Source: Lineus longissimus (taxonomy: Eukaryota; Nemertea; Pilidiophora; Heteronemertea; Lineidae). Taken from it: 64,000 nt of DNA. The DNA lies in assembly GCF_910592395.1 (NCBI RefSeq), contig NC_088325.1, positions 13,024,109-13,088,108 of the forward strand, in the 5' to 3' direction. Below, piece after piece: positions 1 to 21,599 of the stretch. Positions within the stretch are counted from its first letter, which is position 1; each line of letters starts with the position of its first letter. The translations under genes and the position numbers were made by a program. The notes beneath the pieces were generated by a model. The model was not told the DNA's origin. It was given only the letters and a program-made list of their open reading frames with translations, and made no database searches.

Positions 1-845
1 TAAGTTATCAATAACACGTTTCTTTTCCAGTCTCGGAATGTCACGTTAACTTAATGCTGAAATAATGCTACATGTACACTATCAAAATTAAAGGTTTTTG
101 AGCTTTTACAAAAATTGTTCAAGCATCTAGATGCGTAGCAATGACGATGTCCAATGATCATCTTGACCAATACTCTGTGAAAGTTTGCTGAATTTGTGCA
201 AGTTGCAGTTAGTGAAGGTTTGCCGGCTATTTCTAAGCAGTGCATCGGAGCCGTGAGTATGCTTTTCCAAGTGTAAAACTTGATAACTCCGTTTAGTTTT
301 GGAACACACAAAGCACTTCGAACTGGAAAGTCGATTTCATTGCATTTACTTCGTTTCTTCTCTTTACCGATCGGATAATTTTGGCAGATTTTTTTTCTCT
401 TAACTCATCTGAAGTAAACTTTTAATACTATTTTTTCAGAATTATTTTTCTTTGTGTTCAATTGAATCAAGGTCATTTCGAAAGAGGGAGGAGGCTCCTC
501 TTCTGATGCGAACGAAATAATTGCCTCAAAGATATTCATACTGCAAATGTTTGGTTATCATAATTGAGTATAAGGTCAGCTTTTCTGGCTCTGTGTTAGT
601 TTTTTCTTTACGCTCAATTAACCTATTGATGCATTCAATTTGGCGTATTTATAGTAATATACTTACCTTGTTTCAATATAATGACCGTCCTACTTGTGGA
701 GGAAGAAGCAATTTTGGTTGGAGGTCCTGTCCATTACTGAACCTAGCTTGACTTAATTATACTATTCCTTGCTTCTTATCAAATATCATTAATTAGAAAT
801 AACCAATAAGCCACGGCTAAACTTTAATGATCTCTTCATTTGCAG
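1..845. other. Probable intron of the SEA-EGF gene; no exon recognised
   Basis: The SEA domain of the first recognisable exon is cut in half, so this stretch is probably intron. A pyrimidine-rich AG at 30 looks like an acceptor, but no frame after it stays open into a good donor. No repeat is recognised except TACATGTA words. Confidence 0.4.
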
Positions 846-3800
846 ACAAGGCAGTACCATTATTGACTACGAAGCAAACTTCGCGCTCAAGGATGTCCAG
901 AACAACACCCTCACGGATGAGATCTTCAACCTAGTTATCGCCCCTCTATTGGGCAACCCTAACGCTACAGTGGAAGGTTACCGGTTTGACCCACGTTACA
1001 ACCTCTTGGCGTTCAACAGTAAGAACCGTTGCGATCCCTACCCCCCCCCCCCCTCCACCCACCCACCCACCAAAAACAATCATCATCCTGAGTAACAGTG
1101 TAAAATTCCGACCTTGGAATTCAATGTCTTAAGTGGAGGGCAGGGGGGGGCTTGATTAAAATTGAACCCTGCATTAACACCAGTGACTTTAAGAAGGTAG
1201 ATATTTCAAAATATAGCTATGCAACATAATTGACCTATCATCCCCCCCCCCCTCCCAAAAGTATCTTGAACAATCTAATTGGTAATCGAATGCGTCTCGT
1301 GTTTTACTCGGCGAACCATACAGGGCTGAGCGCAAAACTGTTGTAAATGACAAATTTGAAAAAAATGAGTTAGCCCCAGAAATCGATGCAAAAACATCAT
1401 ATCTACAATATTATTGTGTTGATTAGTGCTGCCTTCTATCATACGCCCCTAAACTACCAATGTAATACTATTGTATCTGCAGATTACAGGAAAACATGAG
1501 TGCAAAAACATTGTATCTGCATTCAAAATGGCTTCCTCAAAACAAAAGAGGCTGATGACTGCTGATGAAGTTCAAATCTTTGAAGTCATTTTCCTCAAAA
1601 CCAAAGGAAGTGTAGATACAACAGTTTTGCACTCAGCCCACGTAAACGGATCCTGAACAAAACCAATTCAAGTGAAAACGTAAGAAAATGCCTTATGAGC
1701 TTATACTAAAATGATATCATTTTCGTTTTCACGCTAGGCTCTGTCAACAAGTTCGACCCCTGTAATACAACGCCTTCACCAGCCTGTCACTCTGAGATGG
1801 GCTACAAGTGCATCGTTCTCGGTTCCAATCCGATTGAAATGAAATGTGTTTCAAAGTGTCTTGACTACGGTAATTGTAAAAACGGCGGCAAGTGTAAAAT
1901 AGACAAGAAGGGAAATACCAGCTGCGAGTAAGTAAATGCTATTTTGATTTACCGGTAGTAAATGCTAGGTTCAAATCGAAAAAAGTGTTCACAAATGTTT
2001 GGATTATGGTAATAGGGTGGGAAATGCTAGTCTCGAGTAGGTGCTAGTTTCCAATAAGCATGAATTGATGTTTTTATAAGTGTCTGGATTAGTTAAGGTT
2101 GTACGAAGGGAATTGGTGAGAGTGAGTTGGACTGTGATGTTTGAACTATATCAGATTGGCAGGTACACACACAAGTCTTCTTCTCGTGGGTTCAGCCTAC
2201 CAGTACTATACCTTTAGTCCTGTGGCGGAAAAAAAGTGACTTGTCGCTTCGAGGTCTTGCCGTGTTTCCCACAGTCTTTTCTCGACATCAGCGTCAGCGG
2301 GCTAGAACTTCTGTCCGAAATCGTATTAACACTTAACACTTCACTCTTTCAGTTGCGCGGGTACGGGACACAGTGGTCGCTACTGTACCGAACGTCTAAA
2401 TACCAATCAACCAGAATCAGTTGCAAAGACAGCCGTCATAGCCTTAGCCATCATCTTGGGAAGTCTGCTACTTATCACGATAGTCGCTGGGATCCTAAAG
2501 ATATTCTACAGGGCAAAAGTCACGCGGATGACCAATATGAATACTGGGTGAGAGATATTGCCAATGCTTCTCTAATAGTTGCCGATCATATTTCATAATT
2601 TGGCAAGCATTCACTCTCTCATCATTATCGTCTAGCAACGGCAACATGAATATAATAGTTATTTCATGATTTCTTTTTTAGCTCCGATAGTTCGATGTCG
2701 TGGCCAACTTCCTACTGGCATGAGTTGGAGAGACCGCAGAATCTATTCGGCCGAATCCTGCCGCCTGCGAGTACTTTTAAGGACCCCTGGCCTTGGGGAG
2801 ATGGGGTAAAGTGCCAATATATGTCTTTCACTGAGAGCCTCCATTGCCTTTGCATCCATTTTACATCAAGACACTCTTGTAGTCTCGCGGTATTGCAACA
2901 AAACATAATGAATTATTAATATTTGATACCTTTTATTTACAATTCTAAATTCAATTATTTTGCGTTTTAGAAAACCCATGTCATCATGCCCGCTGCCGTA
3001 TAGTAAAGCTGCCGTTGCCAAAACAATTGCTTCTTTCTGTCTTTGTTCCTTATGTGCTTGAATTTGTAATTTGATCTATCGTGTGCTCATCGTTTAGTTT
3101 TGTTTAGTTGCTTTATTGTTTTACCCCGTCCTGTGCATTTTCAGTTGTCACCCAGCTTTGGTAATAACGATGAGCCCCTTCGTGACGAGCCTACAATAGA
3201 CCCTCTGGATGATTGGATGGTCGGTGATGGAGAAGAAGGGGGATATTTCAATATTTATTATCGCACGCCAGGAAAGGTACATGAAGCTCGTCAGAGAACG
3301 GAATCTGGTCTGTCCTGAAAATATGGCGTGTGCTATTTCGTCTACTTTTCTCTGGTCAAAGAAATATTCTCTTATTTTGCAATGCCTTTGGTGTTTGTCT
3401 TTGTTTTACCTCGTTCCATGCGATGTCTAGTTAAAGCCTCTAGCTTTGTTTGGTTTGTTGCTGGAGAATCTTATACTATAGATATCAAGTTTGTACTACC
3501 AATGTATCATTACTGTGACTTGTTCATTTTGTTCTAGTACATGTAGAAAAAGATTATTATACAGTTTATGTGTGTGATTCCTGCTATAGACGCCTAAGAC
3601 ATTGGGTGTACTTTTTTTTCAACAGTTGGGCCATATTAATGACGATTGAATCATGAATGTTTAAGTTACGTTTTTTGTAATTGCAGTTCACGATAGACCG
3701 TCCATCAATTGAGAAGTCGCCTTACGGAGTCCACAGCCTTGCAGGCAGCGCAGCCTCTCTCGTTTCGACAAATGGGGTAAGATATGTCGATAAAATAACT

Positions 3801-4334
3801 TTCTCTGAAATTAGGTCTACTTCGATACCAATACTGTAATTGATATATCCTGGCGTTACTGTAGTAAATTTGCCACGTCTTTGTAAATTATATCTAAATA
3901 TTGCTACATGTAATACTTTCTTTCGTTTCAAACTTGTTCTTTTTAATTGATAAATGATTTCGTGTCTTCATTCACGCTAACTCAGGCAATCCCTGGAAAG
4001 ACAAATATGTAAGTCGTAAAGTACATATACTGCATTGTGTGAATTTTGAATCTCGAATGCGTTATGTTTTGCTTCTAGTTTTCTCTTAGTGATACTCTTG
4101 GTTATTGCGTGACATCTTAAAAACCCTAGTGCAGCAAGCTATCATTTAGCTTTTTGACATAAAACATTAAATTGAACGAAGGCCAATTTCTTGATTATAT
4201 TTTGTTCATTTCAGGAACGGCTATCCATAGATAGCTCAAAACATGACGATGGCAGCTCCGTTGAAAATGAACTATCCGAACTTGCTGAGAATGGAAGTAT
4301 ATCTGGCCACCTGCCTGTGATAGCGCACCTCTGA
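846..4334 (+). CDS. SEA-EGF-transmembrane surface protein, 3' part of gene (5' exons outside window)
   Basis: Likely a single-pass plasma-membrane glycoprotein; ligand unknown. Seven exons join in frame: 846-1018, 1738-1927, 2353-2547, 2682-2805, 3145-3276, 3687-3776 and 4215-4334 (TGA 4332-4334), each with AG/GT borders and matching phases. The first exon encodes the C-terminal half of a SEA domain (motif GSTIIDYEANF) with an NAT glycosylation site. Exons 2-3 hold an EGF-like module, C-x5-C-x5-C-x9-C-x-C-x9-C, split by an intron after the fourth cysteine. Exon 3 continues into a hydrophobic helix (core AVIALAIILGSLLLITIVAG) followed by basic residues, so the C-terminus should be cytoplasmic. 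The tail, about 170 residues, is rich in S, D and E with several tyrosines. The N-terminal half of the SEA domain and any signal peptide must lie before position 846 or outside the window. SEA domains are common in mucin-like, self-cleaving surface proteins; no cleavage site can be judged from this half. The domain calls are firm; the gene identity is not assigned. Confidence 0.85.
1040..1254. repeat. Poly-C tracts in intron 1 of the SEA-EGF gene
   Basis: A run of about 13 C at 1040-1053 passes into a (CCAC)n stretch up to about 1072. A G run lies at 1143-1150 and a second poly-C run at about 1241-1254. The first C run begins only about 20 bases after the donor site at 1019. Confidence 0.9.
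2221..2310 (+). repeat. Dispersed repeat, copy 1 (pair with 60044-60135)
   Basis: This intronic stretch starting TGTGGCGGA aligns over about 90 bases with 60044-60135: both contain TGTGGCGGA, CTTGTCG, TTCGAGGTC, CTCGACA and GCGGG in the same order and orientation. It sits just before the exon at 2353 and is not coding. The family is not recognised. Confidence 0.6.
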
Positions 4335-4836
4335 TTGGTTGGGTTCGAAAACTTGTCGCCCATGATGGTAGCGCGCAGTGCATTGGCTGATTGACTGTTT
4401 GGCTTGATGTCTGTTTGGATGGTAGTTTCGGATGTAGGTCGATATACCAGCCCGCGATAGCGCAACCCTGATTGCATGGCTGTATATCCTTGAATAGTCT
4501 TCATGTGACAGTAGTTTTGGATCAGACTGCTGTATCACGTGACAAACGTGTTTGTTGCCGTAGCTTCGAGTTGGCACATCCGCTCACTGTGAGGAGACAC
4601 CTCGTGATAGCCTTCGTGATTTTGTAGCAGTCGCAGAGCCTACCTTCGGATCCAAACTCCGTTATTCGAATCAAAGGCTAATACTGCAGGGTACAGGACT
4701 TTGAAGCCTGGTCAGCTAACCGCTGGTCTCCGATTCTGATACGTGCAATTTGGAAAGTACTCTTAATAGATGTATTATGTACAAGATTTGCAGAGAATCC
4801 AGATATAAATCATTATTCGCCTATAAGATTTCATGG

Positions 4837-5235
4837 CCTCTTTCGAATCATATGTCAGCAAGTGAATGTATAAGTCCTCCTTTTGACTGAAAAGAGTAGC
4901 TCAGACTTTCGATGAAGGAGGATGGTAGCTGGAAGTGGGACTAGTTTCTAAAGTGGTGTAAATGTACCTCTTATGCATGCAGGAATAGTAGGCCTACGTG
5001 TTGAAAAAAATCTGAGATACATGTAATTTTTACATAAGTAGAAATGATATCGTCCGCCTTTCTATACGACCTTTCTTCCTTTAGGACCCTCTTTCGAACC
5101 TCAGGTTAATTAGCGAGTGAACTTCTAAGCTCTCATTTTTGACGGTAAACTTGGGCTCTTTCGATTTTGAAGGAGGAATGTATTGATAAAAGCGTGGCGA
5201 GTTTCTAATAGTTGTGCACCTCTCGTGCATTGGAA
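4837..5235. repeat. Diverged tandem duplication, period about 250 bp, in the 3' flank of the SEA-EGF gene
   Basis: The block 4837-4985 and the block 5087-5235 share the same ordered words: CCTCTTTCGAA, CTTTCGAT, GAAGGAGGA, AGTTTCTAA and ACCTCT followed by TGCAT. Together they read as an old duplication of non-coding DNA. No poly(A) hexamer is seen between the stop codon at 4334 and this repeat. Confidence 0.6.
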
Positions 5236-5602
5236 TATCATTTGATGAATTAGTGAATGAAGAAGAGCCATCTGCATCTCTCTACCACCTCCCTTCCTTT
5301 TAGCATGTTAAGAGTCGAACTCCAGCAAATGTATTGTACAATTTCAAACTTTTGGCTGCAGTGTGAACTGTGATTCAAACATTCCATACAGAAGGAGGAC
5401 TGAGAGTTATGATGTGTGTACATTTTTGAACAATATTCGATGATTATGCAACAGAAACAAACATGTGTAGGATTCTCCACCAATCATTAGTGGTCATGTC
5501 CATTATTTGTTCAGTTGGGTAATGGTCGTTGAGTTTTTCAAAACGCAAATTTTGTATCGCTAAAAAATGTAATAATAATCTGTGACATAGGAATGCAATA
5601 GG

Positions 5603-5906
5603 TTAGGTAAACGTTGGTGCTATATTCGTAGTGCTGCTCTTATTCGTGTTTCGTGGACAAGACTCAATCGGCTCTTTGGCCCATAAAGATGCGTTTTGTA
5701 CGAAATGAGCGACATCTGTAGCCTGGGTAAGTTCCGATTGTGCATTGTACATGGCCGTAGCGGGGTGCGACTCATCCTCTTTTGAGGACGGGGAACCATC
5801 TTTTTAATTGAGCGAGGTAATCTTTTACGACGCCCCTTGGATAATTGAAAAACCTCTCTCTGGAGATCGTGCATGGCTACGCCTATGTACACTGCATGCT
5901 GCTGGG
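5603..5906 (-). pseudogene. Unrecognised coding-like island on the minus strand with an apparent frame change
   Basis: Reading down from about 5906, one frame encodes a balanced charged stretch (QQHAVYIGVAMHDLQREVFQ, then RRKRLPRS) and closes the good-looking part at an A-rich run (5800-5808). From 5800 a second frame, shifted by one base, encodes a polar stretch (with SELTQATDVAHFVQNASLWA) to a TAA at 5603-5605. Over the second half the first frame becomes R, P, L and H rich, the usual look of a shadow frame, which is why I favour the switch. An acceptor-like TTAG precedes 5906. A further upstream piece may lie near 6070-6139 (minus). It could be two exons, a frameshifted retrocopy or chance. 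No family is recognised. Confidence 0.25.
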
Positions 5907-6179
5907 GATCTAACATCAAGTTAAAGCGACAACTTTGGGGATGAGATATGTTGGTTTTTCATACAAAACTGGCTTCCAGCAGGACCGTGACTTCTCAAAA
6001 CAGGATAATTGAAAATTCATTGAACTGTAATAAACAATAATGCACTTGAACGGGGTTTAACGAAAGGCCTGCCTGAAATTCACACGCCATGTCCAAAACT
6101 GCCTCGCAACACCGTTCAAAATCAGTATTAGAACTCAGCATCTGTGTGATACCACTGGTGGCGGCGCATGGTGGCAAGC

Positions 6180-8387
6180 AGAGTCATTATCCTCCTGGCA
6201 AGGTAACTACCACCCCCAAGTTGTCCCTTTATGAATACTGTAGTACATTCCTTGATATCGAAAATTATTCATCGGACATTCAAATTTTTTCAGTATGTAC
6301 ATGTACATTTTTTAAACAGGGTCGTATCTATATCGTGACTGCTTTTCACGAACAAATCGCTTCTACATATGTACATAAAGTACCAATAGGTAATATTGTT
6401 ATTGTTTAAAGCTGTGATATTCGTATCTGTCATTCAGAATTTGAGCCAGCGAATTCGAAATAGTTGTTGGTGCAGTATAAAATGCTTGTTACATAATATC
6501 AAGAATTCAGTAAAGTCTTTTGTCTATTCTTGATATTCTTGTAATTTATAAGTAGTATAGCGCTAACACAAAAGCGAGTGTCAGAATTCGGCCCTCAATT
6601 TTGATAACAAAGACAATTTTCATATTTTGTAAAAAAATGTGTTAAAAAGCTTTTGTCAAATGTATTATATTTTCCATCGAAATAAATTTCACATCAATAA
6701 TTTTCTAATTAATGCACTCCCCATTTCGAGTCGAGGGGACTTTTGGACGGTTGTCGGGACAGGCGACGCTTTTCCAACTCCCATTGCCAACACCTTGATT
6801 GTGGGAAAAGAATGGCCAAATACACTGGGAAAGTTTCGATATGAAAAGAATTATATGACTAGGCAATATCACGCGAAGTAGTCATTGACCTCAAAACCAA
6901 ATAGGCGCCGGGAAAGGGGACAGATTCCTTTCTCACAATCACTCCGGTATCTGGCTAAATCGAGCACTTGGCGGACGGCAAGATGTCGGCTCGAGTGTAG
7001 GATGCATAGCCTTTTGAGGAGTGTTTTTTGTCGGAATATTTTACTTGTCCCTTGGGAACATTCTGATGTTTTTAACTAACTTGTCACATATAGGTGATTA
7101 AGTGAGGCCGTTGTGTTAACAGTTGAAGCAGGTGTATTCAAGAGTGCTTCTCAAGACATAATAGTAGCAACTACATTTCATTTCCCGTGATGATTATACC
7201 TGAACTAAATGATACCCAAAGAATAACTTTGATACACGACTTGTGCGCTACGTGTACAGGCAATCTGGCTTGGACAATCTTTTCTTGCATAACACACATT
7301 GCTAGGATATGGTCAGGATTCTTATATTTCTCTAAGAGAAAAGTGACGGTCGACGAACAGTTCTTTGTGGTCATTTAGTATGAAGTCATTAGTTTCGATA
7401 GTGAATGTACCATAATCCGTCATTTGGATCCCTTTCCAGGCAGGTACTAGTTTTTTTCACAAAAAGCCAAGCCATACCCTTACAACTGTGAAGTGTAAAA
7501 TAGATAAGCCTCAAAAATACAACCAGAAAAATAGAAATTCTTAACTCGCCCAGATCTGTTGAGTCTAAATCTGGATATAACGGGTAGCAATACGCCAATC
7601 TCTCGGAAGATCACAAACCGCTTGGTTACACACCACATTACAATACAACCTGTCTAGCTTGACAATTCTAGCTATTCGATCACAAAGGCAAAACTGCCCA
7701 CAACAAGTATTTCAACCTAGTTTCGCATTCACAAAAGAATATCATGTCGTTTCTCATGAATAGTTCGCGTGCGCGAAAGAATTCGCTCCGCTTGGGGGAC
7801 CTTGTTGTGATATATTAGAAAAACAAATATTTGGGGCATTTCGGTACCCGTTATGGGTGAGATGTCGTCGAGACTTGGTTGAGTGACGGCGGACGACAGC
7901 TTGAGAATCAGCTTGCTCAGGGACCCCGCGCAGTGAGTACCTGGATACTCCGTAATGCCGTATTTCGGGTTCAAGGATTTATTCATAACATTTCGGGGTC
8001 ATAGGAGTTGGATACGATAATTGCCATTTTTTACGACCAGTAGTTTGTACATGATACGGACATCCACATTCAAGGCCTTCTAGTTTGTCGATTTAACAAG
8101 CCGGTTAGCTTTTTGCGGCCAGTTCAGGATACGTTTTCATGAATGACAGGATTTTTTTCCGTTCATTTCAATCATCAATATACATTTTTGTCCTCATCAA
8201 AAGTGACAGGATACTTCCATCAAAGGTTTTAAATGGACGTCAAATTTAAAGGATAATAGCATACTGTTTTTGAAACGTCAGACGGATGAAACATCGCTGC
8301 CTGCAGTTTTCATCATCGACAAAAAGGCTATTTTTGACTTTCTGTTTTCTGGATATTTACACTTTCTGCTTCGACTTTGAGGACTAC
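6180..8387. other. Intergenic DNA upstream of the SRCR receptor gene
   Basis: No exon or repeat family is recognised here. The promoter and any 5' untranslated exon of the SRCR gene should lie in this stretch, but no TATA box at a suitable distance from 8388 is convincing. A 12-bp perfect hairpin (AATATCAAGAAT, arms 6495-6506 and 6526-6537) is the only local structure noted, in an otherwise AT-rich context. Confidence 0.4.
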
Positions 8388-18328
<9,941 letters not shown>

Positions 18329-20797
18329 CTTCAATGTGACCAAGTCCCCGAAACACAACAGACGAGGTTTGCGACTGACGGCAGTTTTTTGTCATGCGAG
18401 TAGGAAGAAAACGATATCCGATTCGTGTAAGCGCCATTGGTAGAAGACATCGCGAAGAGACAAGACCACCATTAAATGTCTAAGCCTTTTAGGTGTTGAT
18501 TTGACAATGTTAGACAGCGTCGCATCAATTCATGTATGTGTTCCTGAAGTTGAAAATTGGATACGATATTCTGGACAGTCTGGGGAGGAACTGGTAAACT
18601 TTTGAGGTGTAGTCGAGCACGGAAATTTTGATAATCGGACAAGTTTGATAGAAGTTGATATTTCGAGTCCAAAAGTTCCACGATGCACATGTGTTACCAA
18701 AAACACGTACCGCGATTTATCACGGTCACGTTAGAGAAGCCACAGCGATATCATAACGCAATAGGTTAAGGGTAATGAGAACATTTCGTCAGGTTTTGAT
18801 GTCTGTTTATTTATACTGTTACAGTGTACAGTATAAAGCATATTCCACATGTAACTGTTAAACGAAGTAGCGTTATTTTCTCAACGGACTGCTTTTTCTG
18901 TGCCATACTAATTTACTTGCATGTATAACACATACCATGTACAGAAGAATTGATAATATATGACATTATTTAAAATTACAAATGTTCTATCGTTCTATTG
19001 TTTTCTTTATCCTATTGTACGTTCCTATTGTACTTTTCTAGCCCTTTTCTCGGGATCAGTCACCAGTGTAAACTTTCAAAGAGGCCAATCAAAACAAGGA
19101 TAGCTCCCTACTACAGCCTCGGTCTCATGAATGTTCGCCTTTTCAGGTTCCATATTTGCAATACATCTTGTGGCGCATGGTACTCTCACCGAGGTTGGCA
19201 TCTCGCGATTTCGCATTCCGCATCTGGCGATTTATAATAAGCCGTATAAGGCTACTGCTTTTGCCCCAAATTTACTAAAGCGTGCATTGTACCTTGAATC
19301 GGGGCACAAGAGGAGAGTATCATCGATTTGTTGTTGGTCAGCCAAAAAGGGTTACAACCTTCGTACGTAAACCACGGTCAATTAGTGTCACCATCGCACC
19401 AAAGGATAAAGTTATGAGTAAATGATGAAGTTGGCCTATCGTCCTTGCGCCGAAGGGAGTCCGAGGAACATTCCCGTCGCCCAGCTAATTTGATGATATG
19501 ACATATTTTCTAGTGAGAAGACATCAATTAGTGACAGGAAAGGATGCACTCCAGTTGCACCCGAGAACTGGTGTCAAATGTGGAGCGCTAATTAGGGGAT
19601 CTGATTAGTGCCAAATTGGGCATTACGGGCGGTTGAGGCGGTTAGCATGCTAGCGGGGTGGCAAATCGAAATCTTCTCACTTATTTCCAGACGGGTCATA
19701 TTCAATGGTAAAACTACCTGCAGCCAAGTGAAGGTAGTTTTGATTACATTACAGAGAGTGGCCCGGAACTGGCTAACAGTGGTTACACACCTGCCACCTG
19801 GTGGAGCTTATCCGTACAGAAGTTGGTCGTCGATTTTCAAACATGGAATATTTTATTAAATTAAATCTGCTTGTCCATACTAACAATCAAATTTGTGTAA
19901 TTTATGACTGAAACGGACAACTCATATGAAAAACCAATTGTTTGCGTCGTTACACTTAAACTTCATATCGTCAAGGTATAAAACGTTAACTTGAATAAAA
20001 TTTTGAAACTTTTAGCCTGACTTGACAAATACTTTATTCTGTATTCAGAACGTCGAGCAAAAGACTAACACTCAACACTGAGACGTTACTGCACTGTTTA
20101 GTGAAGATTTATCTGATTACGCCTACGAATCCCGGATCAACTCTTCATTGCATGATCGATCCAACATGAGTTCGGACAAGACCAGGGGACGAGACGAGAG
20201 TCCGACATCCGCAACCTCCTATTCTCGCCATTAGTAACGGTTGCTAAGTGATACTTGCCGAAAAAGCTGACTAATATTCAAATTATGCTTCAAATCATCA
20301 CACAACGTCGTGAAGAAATAATGATCATAAATTCGTCAGATGTACGCGCACTGCATTTCAGTTTTCCGGTCATCGTGTGCCAAGTTCTGGGAGAGGTACC
20401 AGCGTAAAATTAGTCTCTTCCGGTTTAGAAGGCAAATAAAGCGCAGTCCTCTCATTTGGAGATTGGGACATCCGCCCCCGATGATCCAAACTAGAGCACG
20501 ATTTCATCAGATTACACCTACCCATTCAAAGCGATTTTCTAATTGGTTTTCACGACACATAGAAGCAAAGACAAGAGCTGAATACGAGCAGGAACAAGGC
20601 CAGTGTTGACGATCATCTCTCACACCCACACTCAATCACAGCACGCCACCTGTCGTCGTATCTTCACACTTTGTCTAGAACCCGAGCTGCTCACCTTATC
20701 GATGCCATTTGAATATCAGTGACGGGATATATCAGTCAGAAGTGATAAAAGCGAGACAGAGCGGGTTTGTGGACTGTACTTAATAATAGCATTCAGG
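18329..20797. other. Non-coding DNA downstream of the SRCR gene
   Basis: Nothing recognisable as a gene is seen here beyond the likely 3' untranslated region in the first few hundred bases. Open frames are short and show no domain-like residue pattern. The end of the stretch leads into a possible short first exon (ATG 20798, donor at 20813), treated as a finding. Confidence 0.4.
18471..18476 (+). promoter_or_regulatory. Candidate polyadenylation signal (ATTAAA) of the SRCR receptor gene
   Basis: ATTAAA lies about 140 bases after the stop codon at 18326-18328 and is followed within 20-40 bases by a GT-rich stretch (GGTGTTGATTTG). No AATAAA occurs closer; the next one is near 19994. This is the commonest variant of the animal poly(A) hexamer, but the word is also frequent by chance in AT-rich DNA. 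Confidence 0.3.
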
Positions 20798-21373
20798 ATG
20801 AAGTCGTTAGCGGTGAGTACAGCCTTTTTCATATCATTCTCAGTTTTACTCTAGTCATATTTACACTCTTGTTTAATGATTCATTTCAGACTTTTGTTGT
20901 CGCTATGAAGAGTACGAACTATTCATTTCAGACTGTGTGCAGTCTCTTCGAAGAGTGATAACTCTTCATTTCAGACTTTAAAAAACCTCTCTTTACACTT
21001 TTTCCTTGATGCGGTCATCTTTGAAATAATTTGAGATTTCAGATGTCGTCATGATTATCATCGGTTTGATTGCAATATTGTTTGTCTCACTGAACGACTG
21101 ACTCAACACTTCCAACATTCGATGACTGTTCATCTTTCAAGAATTTCGGAATCCTATTGAATGTCTGTGTGACTTTTTGACATTTTTGTTGTTCCAAAAT
21201 TTTCACAATTACGTCCGTTTTATTAACATAAACGGCACTAAAAACGACAAGTTGGACACCTGCAACGCCCCAACCCATAAACACGCTCAAACAGCACGAA
21301 CTATATGTCGTTGCAAGTTGCCATTTGGTTTGGTTTAAAAGAAGTTATACTTGATATGGGAGTTGTTATAGTA

Positions 21374-21594
21374 AAAAGGGTTGTCCAAACATTTTGGCTA
21401 GAACTTGAAATCCTAAGGCAATTAGAACTTCAAAATGAAGTTAAAGCCAATTTCAAGGGTCGAAGTCCGTTCTCTTGAGCACAAAGAACTGACTCTCACC
21501 CTTGAAATTGGCATTCCCTTCGCTTGGAAAGAGTTCTAATTGCTAACGGATTTCAATTTCTAGTCAAACTGGTGGGGCCTATGGTCAGCCCTTA
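21374..21594. mobile_element. Foldback MITE, family B, about 220 bp
   Basis: The left half (21374 onward, AAAGGGTTGTCC then GGCTAGAACTTGAAATCC, then GCCAATTTCAAGGGT) recurs as reverse complement in the right half up to 21594, with only about 10 bases of loop near 21478. The arms are over 90 bases and imperfect. It is a near-complete palindrome and has no reading frame. The outer right end (CTAGTCAAACTGG through CCTATGGTCAGCCC) recurs as a fragment at 34070-34105. Confidence 0.75.
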
Positions 21595-21599
21595 ATTGG

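Noticed and set aside
8286-8387. Upstream in-frame ATG as the start of the SRCR receptor
   Set aside because: It would add 34 residues before the signal peptide and bury the hydrophobic core; 8388 gives a normal signal peptide.
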